The translations under genes were made by a program, and so were the position numbers. A DNA stretch of 21,885 nt, from NCBI GenBank assembly GCA_964401685.1, contig CAYNZH010000030.1:1-21885 (forward strand), in the 5' to 3' direction. Of this stretch, positions 15,423-21,885 are shown piece after piece. Position 1 is the first letter of the stretch. Each line of letters starts with the position of its first letter. The notes beneath the pieces are model-generated. The model ran no database searches. It was not told the origin of the DNA and worked only from the letters and a program-made list of their open reading frames with translations. The DNA comes from DASRQK01 sp964401685. GTDB taxonomy: Bacteria; Bacteroidota; Bacteroidia; Sphingobacteriales; Sphingobacteriaceae.

Positions 15423-16607
15423 TTATAAATTGAAATATTCCATGTAATTGTTCAAGTCTTTATCCCCACGCCCGGAAAGGCAAAGCACCACGACGTCTTC
15501 TCTCTCAAAATTGATCTTGCCAAGTACGGCCAGGGCATGAGCACTTTCTATGGCGGGGATGATCCCTTCCAGACGGGTTAGCTGCATTCCAGCCTGCATG
15601 GCTTCCTCATCGGTGGCGTTCATATACGTCGCTCTCTTTGTGTGATGGAGCCATGCGTGTTGAGGACCTATTCCTGGATAATCCAAGCCTGCTGAAATCG
15701 AATAAGGTTCTGTCACTTGACCATCATCCGTCTGCATCACTAGTGAACGGCTACCGTGTAAGACACCTTCTCTGCCCAGGATCGTTGTTGCAGCCGAATG
15801 GCCGGATCTCAACCCTTTGCCTGCCGCTTCAACCGCAATAAGTTTAACCTCCTCCGCGTCCAGAAAATGATAAAATTGCCCCATGGCATTGCTTCCGCCT
15901 CCAAGGCAGGCAATGGCATAATCTGGGTATTCATGACCGCGGGCCGCCAGTAGTTGTGCCTTGGTCTCCTTTGAAATTATTGATTGGAATTTTGCGACCA
16001 AATCGGGATAGGGATGAGGCCCCACCACAGATCCGATCAGGTAGTGTGTGTCCAGAGGGTTGTTGATCCAGTCTCTGAGCGCCTCATTTGTCGCGTCCTT
16101 GAGTGTCTTGCTTCCCGATGTAGCTGGAATAACCGTTGCACCCATCATTTTCATGCGCGCGACATTGGGCGCTTGTCTTTTGATGTCTACCTCGCCCATG
16201 TAAACAACGCACTCGAGTCCTTTCAAAGCACAAACTGTTGCCGTTGCAACGCCATGTTGACCTGCGCCAGTTTCGGCGATAATTCGTGTTTTTCCTAAAC
16301 GTTCCGCGAGGAGAATTTGACCGATGGTATTGTTGATTTTATGTGCACCGGTGTGATTCAAATCTTCCCTTTTTAAAAAAACATTCGCATTGTAATGAGT
16401 GGAAAGGCGCTCAGCAAAGTACAGGGGAGAGGGCCGTCCCACGTAATCCCTTAAAAGCTGATCAAATTCTTCTTGGAAACTATCGGAATTGAGAATGTCC
16501 AAATAGACTTTTCTCAGTTCTTCGACGTTAGGAAAAAGCATTTCAGGGATGTAAGCTCCACCGAAATGGCCGTAGTATCCGTTTTCGTTGACTTGATATT
16601 GACTCAT
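15423..16607 (-). CDS. trpB: Tryptophan synthase beta chain
   Basis: PLP enzyme that condenses indole with serine to make tryptophan. 394 residues, standard length. The PLP lysine is Lys90 in HTGAHKINNT; GAGQHGVATA (about 114-123) is the substrate carboxylate loop and GGGSN (236-240) binds the PLP phosphate. C-terminal LSGRGDKDL is conserved. It belongs to the TrpB1 class that partners TrpA. Its ATG overlaps the trpF stop as ATGA (16604-16607), and its stop TAA shares one base with an ATG of trpA, so the series trpF-trpB-trpA is tightly coupled. No anomalies. Confidence 0.97.
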   Translation of the reverse strand: MSQYQVNENGYYGHFGGAYIPEMLFPNVEELRKVYLDILNSDSFQEEFDQLLRDYVGRPSPLYFAERLSTHYNANVFLKREDLNHTGAHKINNTIGQILLAERLGKTRIIAETGAGQHGVATATVCALKGLECVVYMGEVDIKRQAPNVARMKMMGATVIPATSGSKTLKDATNEALRDWINNPLDTHYLIGSVVGPHPYPDLVAKFQSIISKETKAQLLAARGHEYPDYAIACLGGGSNAMGQFYHFLDAEEVKLIAVEAAGKGLRSGHSAATTILGREGVLHGSRSLVMQTDDGQVTEPYSISAGLDYPGIGPQHAWLHHTKRATYMNATDEEAMQAGMQLTRLEGIIPAIESAHALAVLGKINFEREDVVVLCLSGRGDKDLNNYMEYFNL

Positions 16608-17236
16608 TTCAATTTTTTTTGTATTTTAATTAATTCTATGGCTTTTTGCAACAATGCTATATTTTTTAATCCGGGCGCATCTTCGAAGCGTGAATTGAGA
16701 TCAACGCCGATCAGTCTTGAGTCTGCGAGGCGGATAATTTCTGGAATGGATTCCTGAGAGATTCCGCCACTTAGGAAGTAGGGCTTGGAATGAGGATACG
16801 CGGCAAGCAGTCCCCAATCAAATTGCCTTCCTGTTCCACCGTGTTGCGGGCTCCGTGTATCAAAAAGAAAATAGTCCGTCGAATTTTCATAGGGCTGCAT
16901 CGCTGTCCAGTCAACTGCTGAATCAATTCCGAAAGCTTTGATCACAGTTAATCCTCTTTTTTTCAAATTATTGCAAATCTGTGGCGATTCATTGCCGTGC
17001 AATTGGACGGCTTGCAAGTTTGCTTCGTGGACTATTCTTACAATTTCTCCAAAATCCGCATTTACGAATACCCCTGTCCGGATTATATTTTCGGATAGCA
17101 TGACACTTGCGATATCAGCAGGAGTTACGTGCCTGGGCGAACCCGTGTAAAAAATAAAACCGAGAAAGTCTGGTTCTAAATCTGCGACTGCTTTTATATT
17201 ATGAGGGCGGGTCATCCCGCATACCTTGATTTTCAT
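16604..17236 (-). CDS. trpF: Phosphoribosylanthranilate isomerase
   Basis: Amadori isomerisation of phosphoribosylanthranilate to CdRP, third step of the tryptophan branch. 210 residues, a TIM barrel. Catalytic Cys6 (KVCGMTR) acts as base and Asp126 (FLFDTRSPQHGGTG) as acid; GGTG at 133-136 and SGGIS near the C-terminus bind phosphate. It overlaps trpD by four bases at its start (ATGA, 17233-17236) and trpB by four at its end. The usual neighbour trpC (indole-glycerol phosphate synthase), needed for the next step, is absent from the cluster and TrpF is not fused to it. Confidence 0.95.
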   Translation of the reverse strand: MKIKVCGMTRPHNIKAVADLEPDFLGFIFYTGSPRHVTPADIASVMLSENIIRTGVFVNADFGEIVRIVHEANLQAVQLHGNESPQICNNLKKRGLTVIKAFGIDSAVDWTAMQPYENSTDYFLFDTRSPQHGGTGRQFDWGLLAAYPHSKPYFLSGGISQESIPEIIRLADSRLIGVDLNSRFEDAPGLKNIALLQKAIELIKIQKKLK

Positions 17237-18222
17237 GTGTCAAGAAGGGATTTAAAGGAATGTAATGCCTTACCAGCAAAAAGAGAGTCACGCGCCTCTT
17301 CCACACAGTCAGTAAATAACTTTTGAGGAGACAACGTATGAATGGCCACGGCTGCATTGGCAAGAACGACGTTGTTTTGCGGCCCACTACCTCTTCCCTC
17401 CATTATGGAAACAAAAATCTTCGCAGCGCTGTTGATGTCCTCCCCCCCCGCAATGGTCTCCGGACTTACTTTTGTCATGCCCAAATCCGCCGGCGAATGG
17501 ATACGTTCTCCCTGCCTGTTGATGGTTTTCGTATCACCTGTCAAAGAAATTTCGTCGTAACCGTCAAGAGCGTGAATAATCGTGTAGGACTTCTCTGACG
17601 CCTGAAGCAGATAGCTGTACAAGCGAGCGAGTTCCAGGCTGAAAACGCCAATAGCTTGATACGCAGGGCTCGCTGGATTGGTTAGCGGACCCAGCATATT
17701 AAAAAAAGTTTTTACACCGAGTTCACGCCGAATGGGAGCGACCGTTTTCATGGCGGGATGAAATAGAGGAGCATGTAGGAAGCAGATATTTGCCCTGTCG
17801 AGCTGTCTACGCAGGGTAGAAGGATCGTTAGTAAAGCGATAGCCCAAGAACTCCATTACGTTTGACGAACCGCATCCAGAAGAAACGCCATAATTTCCGT
17901 GCTTCGCGACCTTATAGCCCGCTCCGGCCACGACGAACGATGCGAGCGTGGAGATGTTGAACGTATTTTTGCCGTCACCGCCTGTGCCGCACAGATCTAT
18001 CAAGGTTTCATGTTCCAAATCAACCTTGATACTTTGATCATACATCGCGTCTCTGAATCCCTGAAGCTCGGCCACACGAATGCTTCTCATGCTGTACGCC
18101 GTCATAAATGCAGCGATTTGTGCGTTGTTAAAATCCCCCGCAGTGATGCGTATCAGGATATCATAAGCCTGATCGCGGCTCAGGGATTTGTATTCGAATA
18201 AATGGGCTAAAATTTGTTTCAT
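17233..18222 (-). CDS. trpD: Anthranilate phosphoribosyltransferase
   Basis: Transfers phosphoribosyl from PRPP to anthranilate. 329 residues from the ATG at 18222, the usual length. PRPP-binding GTGGDGKNTFNIST lies at about 79-92 and the anthranilate-site segment KHGNYGVSSGCGSSN at about 107-121. The DE pair of the metal site appears in HALDGYDEISLTG. Start: the in-frame ATG at 18285 is rejected because the extra 21 residues are unlike the family and would run through the attenuator hairpin at 18251-18282. It is the first structural gene after the trp leader, so its expression should depend on read-through of the attenuator. It is not fused to a TrpG glutaminase. Confidence 0.95.
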   Translation of the reverse strand: MKQILAHLFEYKSLSRDQAYDILIRITAGDFNNAQIAAFMTAYSMRSIRVAELQGFRDAMYDQSIKVDLEHETLIDLCGTGGDGKNTFNISTLASFVVAGAGYKVAKHGNYGVSSGCGSSNVMEFLGYRFTNDPSTLRRQLDRANICFLHAPLFHPAMKTVAPIRRELGVKTFFNMLGPLTNPASPAYQAIGVFSLELARLYSYLLQASEKSYTIIHALDGYDEISLTGDTKTINRQGERIHSPADLGMTKVSPETIAGGEDINSAAKIFVSIMEGRGSGPQNNVVLANAAVAIHTLSPQKLFTDCVEEARDSLFAGKALHSFKSLLDT

Positions 18223-18250
18223 CTGCCTGATCGATTTCGATTTATTGTAC

Positions 18251-18282
18251 AAAAAAAGGCTCACCATAATTGGCAAGCCTTT
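18251..18282 (-). terminator. trp attenuator (intrinsic terminator in the trp leader)
   Basis: On the minus strand, AAAGGCTTGCCA (18282-18271) pairs with TGGTGAGCCTTT (18266-18255): 12 base pairs including two G-U pairs, with a four-base loop and Us through 18251. It lies between the leader-peptide stop (18306) and the trpD start (18222). The G-U pairs become mismatches on the plus strand, so it is directional. Terminator seen in sequence; role as attenuator follows from the Trp-rich leader peptide upstream. Confidence 0.9.
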
Positions 18283-18284
18283 CA

Positions 18285-18339
18285 CTATATGTTATTAGAT
18301 AAATCTTAACAATAGTAGGTCGCCACAACTTTTGTTGCG
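18285..18339 (-). ncRNA. Secondary-structure elements of the trp leader RNA (Bacteroid-trp-like)
   Basis: Two hairpins precede the terminator. The first is CGCAAC / AAAA / GTTGTG (18339-18324), starting three bases after the last Trp codon, where a stalled ribosome could disrupt it. The second is CTATTGTTA with TAACATATAG (18315-18307 with 18294-18285, one bulge), covering the last codons and stop of the leader peptide and ending two bases before the terminator. I saw no strong pairing that would sequester the terminator's 5' arm. The arrangement agrees with the described Bacteroid-trp motif, from memory. Confidence 0.5.
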
Positions 18340-18377
18340 TGCCACCACCAGTTATTGCTAAGTCTTGTACTCTTCAT
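18306..18377 (-). CDS. trpL: trp operon leader peptide
   Basis: A 23-codon open reading frame on the minus strand, ATG 18377-18375 to TAA 18308-18306. Codons 10-12 are three consecutive UGG (18350-18342), and the peptide contains NNWWWHATK and ends in YYC. Three Trp in 23 residues immediately upstream of a terminator and a trp gene cluster is the diagnostic sign of ribosome-mediated attenuation: with plentiful charged tRNA-Trp the ribosome proceeds and the terminator forms; on starvation it stalls at the UGG run and downstream genes are read. The start lies about 12 bases after the predicted transcription start. There is no clear Shine-Dalgarno site, as usual in this phylum. Confidence 0.88.
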   Translation of the reverse strand: MKSTRLSNNWWWHATKVVATYYC

Positions 18378-18395
18378 CTTGTTCTATGTTCAAGG

Positions 18396-18426
18396 CAAAT
18401 CTACTTTTAGTTTTTGAAAAAGCCAA
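18396..18426 (-). promoter_or_regulatory. Promoter of the trpL-trpDFBA operon
   Basis: Minus strand: TTG (18426-18424, in TCTTGG), 20-base spacer, then TAGATTTG (18403-18396), an exact match to the Bacteroidota -7 consensus TAnnTTTG. Transcription would start around 18390, giving a short 5' end before trpL. The region 18378-18434 otherwise holds nothing recognised apart from a weak AT-rich inverted repeat near the end of the flavin monooxygenase gene. Confidence 0.7.
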
Positions 18427-18434
18427 GAAAATCC

Positions 18435-19478
18435 TTATTTTTCTTTTTTCTTAAGGGCTTCCCGCACTTTGGGGACGATTTTAGTTCCAAAAATCTCTAT
18501 GGATTTCATGAGGTCTTTGTGCGACGGTCCGCCAACATCCATGTGTGCAGCAAATCTATCCAAGCCAAACATCTCCTGCACATAGAGAATCTTCTCCACC
18601 ATGGCGTCTGGTTCTCCGATAAATAAGGCGCCGTCTTTGGTTTTGCCATATTCAAATTGTGATCTATGGTAGGGAGGCCATCCTCTGGTTCTACCGATTC
18701 TGTTCATCTGAGCCGCATACACAGGGTAGTAGGTATCGCTCAACGCCTTGTCGTCATCTCCAAACAACCCGTGGGCATGTATCCCTACTTGCATTTTGGC
18801 TGGATCGTGGCCACTATCCAAGTAAGTGCCTTTATAGAGCTCCATCAAGGGTTTAAATTGCTCAGGCGACCCGCCTATAATGGCCAGCATGAGTGGCAGG
18901 CCTAGCCTCGCTGCGCGTACTACTGACTGAGGAGTTCCCCCGACTGCAATCCATATAGGCAATTTTTCGTTTGCAGGCCTGGGGAAAACTTGTTGATTGA
19001 CCAGGTCCGCGCGGTGTTTCCCCTTCCAGTTGACTGTCGTATTATTGTCGATTTCCAATAAAAGGGAGAGTTTTTCAATGAAAAGTTCCTCATAGTCTGA
19101 AAGGTCATAGCCAAATAGGGGGAAGGACTCTATAAAACTGCCCCTGCCCGCCATGAGTTCCGCGCGTCCATTGGACAGGAGGTCGACCATCGCAAAATTT
19201 TGGTATAATTTTACAGGATCAGCTGAGCTAATCACAGATACCGCAGAGCCCAGCTTAATGTTTTTGGTCACAGTAGCAGCGGCGGCCAGTATTATCTCCG
19301 GCGAGGAAACCACGTAATCCGGGCGATGGTGCTCTCCGATGCCAAAGTAGTCTAGACCAACTTGGTCCATTAGTTTTATTTCCTCTATAAGCTCGTTGAC
19401 TCTATCTTTGGCTGAACGGAATTCTCCCGTTTTCGGGTCTGTCCCCAAGTCGCCAAACATGCTAATTCCTAATTCCAT
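18435..19478 (-). CDS. LLM-class (luciferase-like) flavin-dependent monooxygenase
   Basis: 347 residues with the bacterial-luciferase TIM-barrel fold. It starts MELGISMFGDLGTDPKTGE, continues with LDYFGIGEHHRPDYVVSSP (the conserved EHH of the flavin site), IKLGSAVSVISSADPVKLYQ, and GRAELMAGRGSFIESFPLFG. These match the group sometimes labelled Atu2307/SP_0267-type monooxygenases (from memory), FMN-dependent with unknown substrate. Start: ATG 19478 has AAAGGAAAG eight bases upstream; the in-frame ATG at 19508 adds ten residues outside the family. A possible -7 element TACGTTTG (19503-19496) without a good -33 partner lies just upstream, so it may have its own promoter or be read from the preceding polysaccharide gene 69 bases away. 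Confidence 0.9.
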   Translation of the reverse strand: MELGISMFGDLGTDPKTGEFRSAKDRVNELIEEIKLMDQVGLDYFGIGEHHRPDYVVSSPEIILAAAATVTKNIKLGSAVSVISSADPVKLYQNFAMVDLLSNGRAELMAGRGSFIESFPLFGYDLSDYEELFIEKLSLLLEIDNNTTVNWKGKHRADLVNQQVFPRPANEKLPIWIAVGGTPQSVVRAARLGLPLMLAIIGGSPEQFKPLMELYKGTYLDSGHDPAKMQVGIHAHGLFGDDDKALSDTYYPVYAAQMNRIGRTRGWPPYHRSQFEYGKTKDGALFIGEPDAMVEKILYVQEMFGLDRFAAHMDVGGPSHKDLMKSIEIFGTKIVPKVREALKKKEK

Positions 19479-19547
19479 ATTCTTTCCTTTTAATACAAAC
19501 GTAAGCAATAGAAAGTTCTAAAATATTGAACTAGGACAAGAACCGTC

Positions 19548-21488
19548 TTAAATCAGCTCTCCCGATACGTCCAATTGCTTATAGATGGAATTTTTACTAA
19601 CAAATTCGGTCACATGTTGTTTCAGAAAAGAAACAATCTCCAGATCACTGAGATTTTCGAGGGCACTCGCCGCTGCTACCAAATCACTGTTCAATTGATG
19701 GTAGTTTACAGATTCCAGCATTGCAATCTTGATCTTGGAATGATGAGTTGGCTGCTCATTTTCCCCTTTACCCAAAAGTTCCTCGTAAAGTTTCTCTCCG
19801 GCCCTCAACCCAACATAACTGATGTGGATATCTCTTTCTGGTTCAAAGCCTGAGAGTTTGATCATTTTCTTCGCCAGATCTGCAATTTTAACCGGTTCGC
19901 CCATATCGAAAACGAATATCTCGCCACCCCTTCCCATTGCATAGGCATCGAGAACCAATCGGCAAGCCTCTGGAATAGTCATAAAATAACGAATGATGTC
20001 GGGATGAGTGACAGTGACTGGCCCTCCTTTTTCTATTTGCCTTTTAAAAAGGGGTATAACAGATCCATTGGATCCGAGCACGTTGCCGAAGCGCGTCACA
20101 ATGTAACTGGTCGCGCCTCCTACCATCTCATTGAGACTCTGCACATACATTTCAGCCATTCTTTTTGTTGCGCCCATTACGTTGGTAGGATTCACCGCTT
20201 TATCCGTAGAAATCAGGACAAATTTCTCTGCATTGAATTCCCGGGAAAGATCAGCCATGAGTTTTGTTCCCAATACATTGACGCGAAAGGCTTGGTAGGG
20301 ATTGCTTTCCATCAGAGGCACGTGCTTATATGCAGCGGCATGGAACACCACTTCCGGATGGAAACGTTTAAAAACCTTTAATACGCGGTTCCTATTTGTG
20401 ATGTCGCAGACCTCAACGTGAATATCTATCTTATTGCCAATCGACGGTAAACGTTTAAGTTCGGTTTCTAAGTCGTAAAGTGCCGACTCTGACTGATCGA
20501 TAAGCACCAGGGAATGTGGCTTGTAGTGGGTAAGCTGCCTTACGATTTCGCTGCCGATCGATCCTGCGGCTCCACTGATCAAAACTCTTTTCCCAATTAG
20601 ATTTTCCCGTATTGCTTTGTTATTTAGGTGGATTTCTTCGCGATTTAGTAAATCTTCAATCTTTACATCCTGTATTTGATTTGCCTTTAGCTGACCATCG
20701 ATCCACTTCTCGATGGGCGGAACGATTTTAAGTTGTACACCCAAGTCCAGGAAATCGTCAATGATTTTGTTCTTATTTACCCGATTAATTGCGTTTATTG
20801 CTAAAATTACCTCTGTCTCTTCTACGGCTTTTTCATTAGCTAAAAATTTAGAAATAGCCTTTTCCTTGGTGTAAACTGGGATACCCTCAATAGTTTTCCC
20901 GGCCTTCTGAAGATTGTCATCTATAAAACAGAGCACGTTAACGTTTCTGTTCTTATCCTGCATGAGCGTCATTTTGGTCATAATCCCCAACGAACCTGCG
21001 CCATAAACGATGACCTGTTGTTTATGTAAATTGGACGCCTTTATTAACAAATAGTCATAAACCGATTTGATAGAAAGTCTAAACAACAGTAAGCTGAACA
21101 GAACAATCAGATAGTCGATAACAATAATTGAGACGGGGATATTAAATATATTCGCATGAGGAAAAGCGGATTCTGGCACCAGCAGAGTGAGGGCAAGCAA
21201 TACCAAAGTCGCCAGGGACACGGATTTGAATATCCTTAATGCGTCTTCAATTGTTGTGTGGCGTATGATTCCACAATGAATTTTATTCAAGTAAAAAAAT
21301 AAAGTCTGCACAACCAAGACGACAATCATGTGGTATTTAAATAAATTTAAATCGACATAAGTCAGCTCGAAGTTGAATCGTATTAATGTCGCTAGAACGA
21401 AGGATGCTCCTGCAACTATAAAATCCATACCCAAGATAATCCATCGAGAAGCGAATTGTTGCGTATGATAATGTAAAAATCGTGTCAT
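19548..21488 (-). CDS. Membrane-bound nucleotide-sugar dehydratase/epimerase, WbpM/CapD family
   Basis: 646 residues, typical for the long form of the family, which makes modified UDP-GlcNAc-derived sugars (usually 4,6-dehydration, sometimes with C5 epimerisation) for capsule, O-antigen or glycoprotein glycans. Four transmembrane helices fill the N-terminus (about 14-36, 52-70, 90-106, 117-138). A CoA-binding-like Rossmann domain follows, with GAGSLG (163-168), then the catalytic SDR domain with GAAGSIGSE (306-314), STDKAVNPTNVMGATKR (427-443) and LRAGEKLYEELLG. The catalytic Met438/Lys442 replace the YxxxK of other SDR enzymes, as known for WbpM, FlaA1 and PglF. No other polysaccharide genes adjoin, though rfbC is in the window. 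The exact product cannot be told. Confidence 0.92.
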   Translation of the reverse strand: MTRFLHYHTQQFASRWIILGMDFIVAGASFVLATLIRFNFELTYVDLNLFKYHMIVVLVVQTLFFYLNKIHCGIIRHTTIEDALRIFKSVSLATLVLLALTLLVPESAFPHANIFNIPVSIIVIDYLIVLFSLLLFRLSIKSVYDYLLIKASNLHKQQVIVYGAGSLGIMTKMTLMQDKNRNVNVLCFIDDNLQKAGKTIEGIPVYTKEKAISKFLANEKAVEETEVILAINAINRVNKNKIIDDFLDLGVQLKIVPPIEKWIDGQLKANQIQDVKIEDLLNREEIHLNNKAIRENLIGKRVLISGAAGSIGSEIVRQLTHYKPHSLVLIDQSESALYDLETELKRLPSIGNKIDIHVEVCDITNRNRVLKVFKRFHPEVVFHAAAYKHVPLMESNPYQAFRVNVLGTKLMADLSREFNAEKFVLISTDKAVNPTNVMGATKRMAEMYVQSLNEMVGGATSYIVTRFGNVLGSNGSVIPLFKRQIEKGGPVTVTHPDIIRYFMTIPEACRLVLDAYAMGRGGEIFVFDMGEPVKIADLAKKMIKLSGFEPERDIHISYVGLRAGEKLYEELLGKGENEQPTHHSKIKIAMLESVNYHQLNSDLVAAASALENLSDLEIVSFLKQHVTEFVSKNSIYKQLDVSGELI

Positions 21489-21701
21489 TTAGCTTCTAAT
21501 TAATGTTTTTCATAAGAAGTATAAGATCAAAATGGTAGCGTTTTGATCTGCCCCTGCAACTCTCACTTTAACACGGCGTAAATATACGTATATTAATTAT
21601 GAATACAACTCATATACAAAAAATGAGCCAATTTGTTTCCGCATTCGGTAAAAAAAGCTATCTTTATTGCTTATTACATTAACGTCTATTCAAAGCTATT
21701 T
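21489..21701. promoter_or_regulatory. Divergent intergenic region with two palindromes
   Basis: The region separates the WbpM-type gene (minus) from floA (plus). It holds an inverted repeat GATCAAAA (21525-21532) / TTTTGATC (21541-21548) with an eight-base spacer, 37 bases upstream of the WbpM-type start, and a perfect 14-base palindrome AATATACGTATATT (21581-21594) near its centre. For floA a possible promoter is TTTG (21632-21635) with TATCTTTA (21659-21666), spacing 23 bases, a weak match. No T-run follows the inverted repeat, so it is more operator-like than a terminator. No reading frame or RNA gene was seen. Confidence 0.45.
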
Positions 21702-21885
21702 ATGGATCCATCATTTACACCGATTCTCTTTATTGTCGGCGCAGTCGTCGCCTTATTTTTGTTACTCTACATATTGCCGGTAAATCTTTGGTTTACAGCG
21801 CAATTATCCGGAGTACGTATCAATCTGCTTAATTTAGTCCTGATGCGACTTCGTAAGGTTTCGCCTTCCCTGGTCACAAACGCCA
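21702..21885 (+). CDS. floA: Flotillin-like protein FloA, 3' truncated by window edge
   Basis: The first 61 codons of a FloA (UPF0365/YqfA-type) protein, which forms membrane microdomains. The start MDPSFTPILF is followed by one hydrophobic hairpin or transmembrane segment (about 7-27), then LWFTAQLSGVRINLLNLVLMRLRKVSP, closely matching the conserved N-terminus of bacterial FloA. The family is about 330 residues with a flotillin/SPFH domain following; that part lies outside the window. ATG 21702 fits the family start. It is divergently transcribed from the WbpM-type gene, with an AT-rich 213-base intergenic region between them. Confidence 0.88.
   Translation, partial: MDPSFTPILFIVGAVVALFLLLYILPVNLWFTAQLSGVRINLLNLVLMRLRKVSPSLVTNA

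Noticed and set aside
18223..18285. Longer trpD start at 18285
   Set aside because: It would translate the attenuator hairpin and add residues not found in TrpD; ATG 18222 matches the family N-terminus.
18306..18377. Possibility that the WWW reading frame is a chance ORF
   Set aside because: Three consecutive UGG codons, a consensus promoter a few bases upstream, a strong terminator just downstream and a trp gene cluster occurring together make chance unlikely.
1..21885. CRISPR arrays, tRNA/rRNA genes, insertion sequences, toxin-antitoxin or phage-defence genes
   Set aside because: No regularly spaced repeats, tRNA-like cloverleaf, transposase motif or defence-gene motif was seen on reading the window.

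Overview
The window comes from a Bacteroidota chromosome, most likely a Sphingobacteriales member. The evidence is the TTTG/TAnnTTTG promoter elements, weak or absent Shine-Dalgarno sites, a DUF4286 protein, an S9 peptidase of the type common in that phylum, a compact mlaEFD operon, and a trp leader resembling the Bacteroidetes-specific 'Bacteroid-trp' RNA. This assignment is inference from gene content. It looks like ordinary core chromosome: I found no mobile element, CRISPR array, tRNA or rRNA.

Layout, left to right. (1) 1-2177 (+): mlaE (5' end cut by the window), mlaF and mlaD, a lipid-trafficking ABC system; mlaD runs into a 100-N assembly gap. (2) 2278-5582 (+): prpB (5' end lost in the gap), prpC and prpD of the methylcitrate cycle for propionate, followed closely by an RluA-type pseudouridine synthase. 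(3) 6341-7001 (+): a small exported CxxC protein overlapping a DUF983 zinc-ribbon membrane protein. (4) 7010-7872 (-): DUF4286 gene and rfbC, coupled by an ATGA overlap. (5) 7999-12317 (+): an S9-peptidase-like lipoprotein whose catalytic Ser and His are both replaced, followed by a sensor kinase and an OmpR-type regulator, apparently one operon. (6) 12327-13515 (+): greA with a promoter and terminator in its leader, tandem terminators, and a small PepSY-like exported protein with its own terminator. (7) 13585-14613 (+): a lone Fe(III)-binding lipoprotein. (8) 14626-18426 (-): trpD-trpF-trpB-trpA, preceded by a promoter, a 23-codon leader peptide with three consecutive Trp codons and an intrinsic terminator, i.e. 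a complete attenuator. trpE, trpG and trpC are not here. (9) 18435-21488 (-): a luciferase-like flavin monooxygenase and a membrane-bound WbpM/CapD-type nucleotide-sugar dehydratase/epimerase. (10) 21702-21885 (+): the first 61 codons of floA.

The most interesting items are the trp attenuation leader, the apparent pseudo-peptidase linked to a two-component system, and a promoter-plus-terminator arrangement ahead of greA that resembles the E. coli GraL leader-RNA arrangement. No intergenic stretch exceeds 300 bases; the largest, 18223-18434 and 21489-21701, are described as features.
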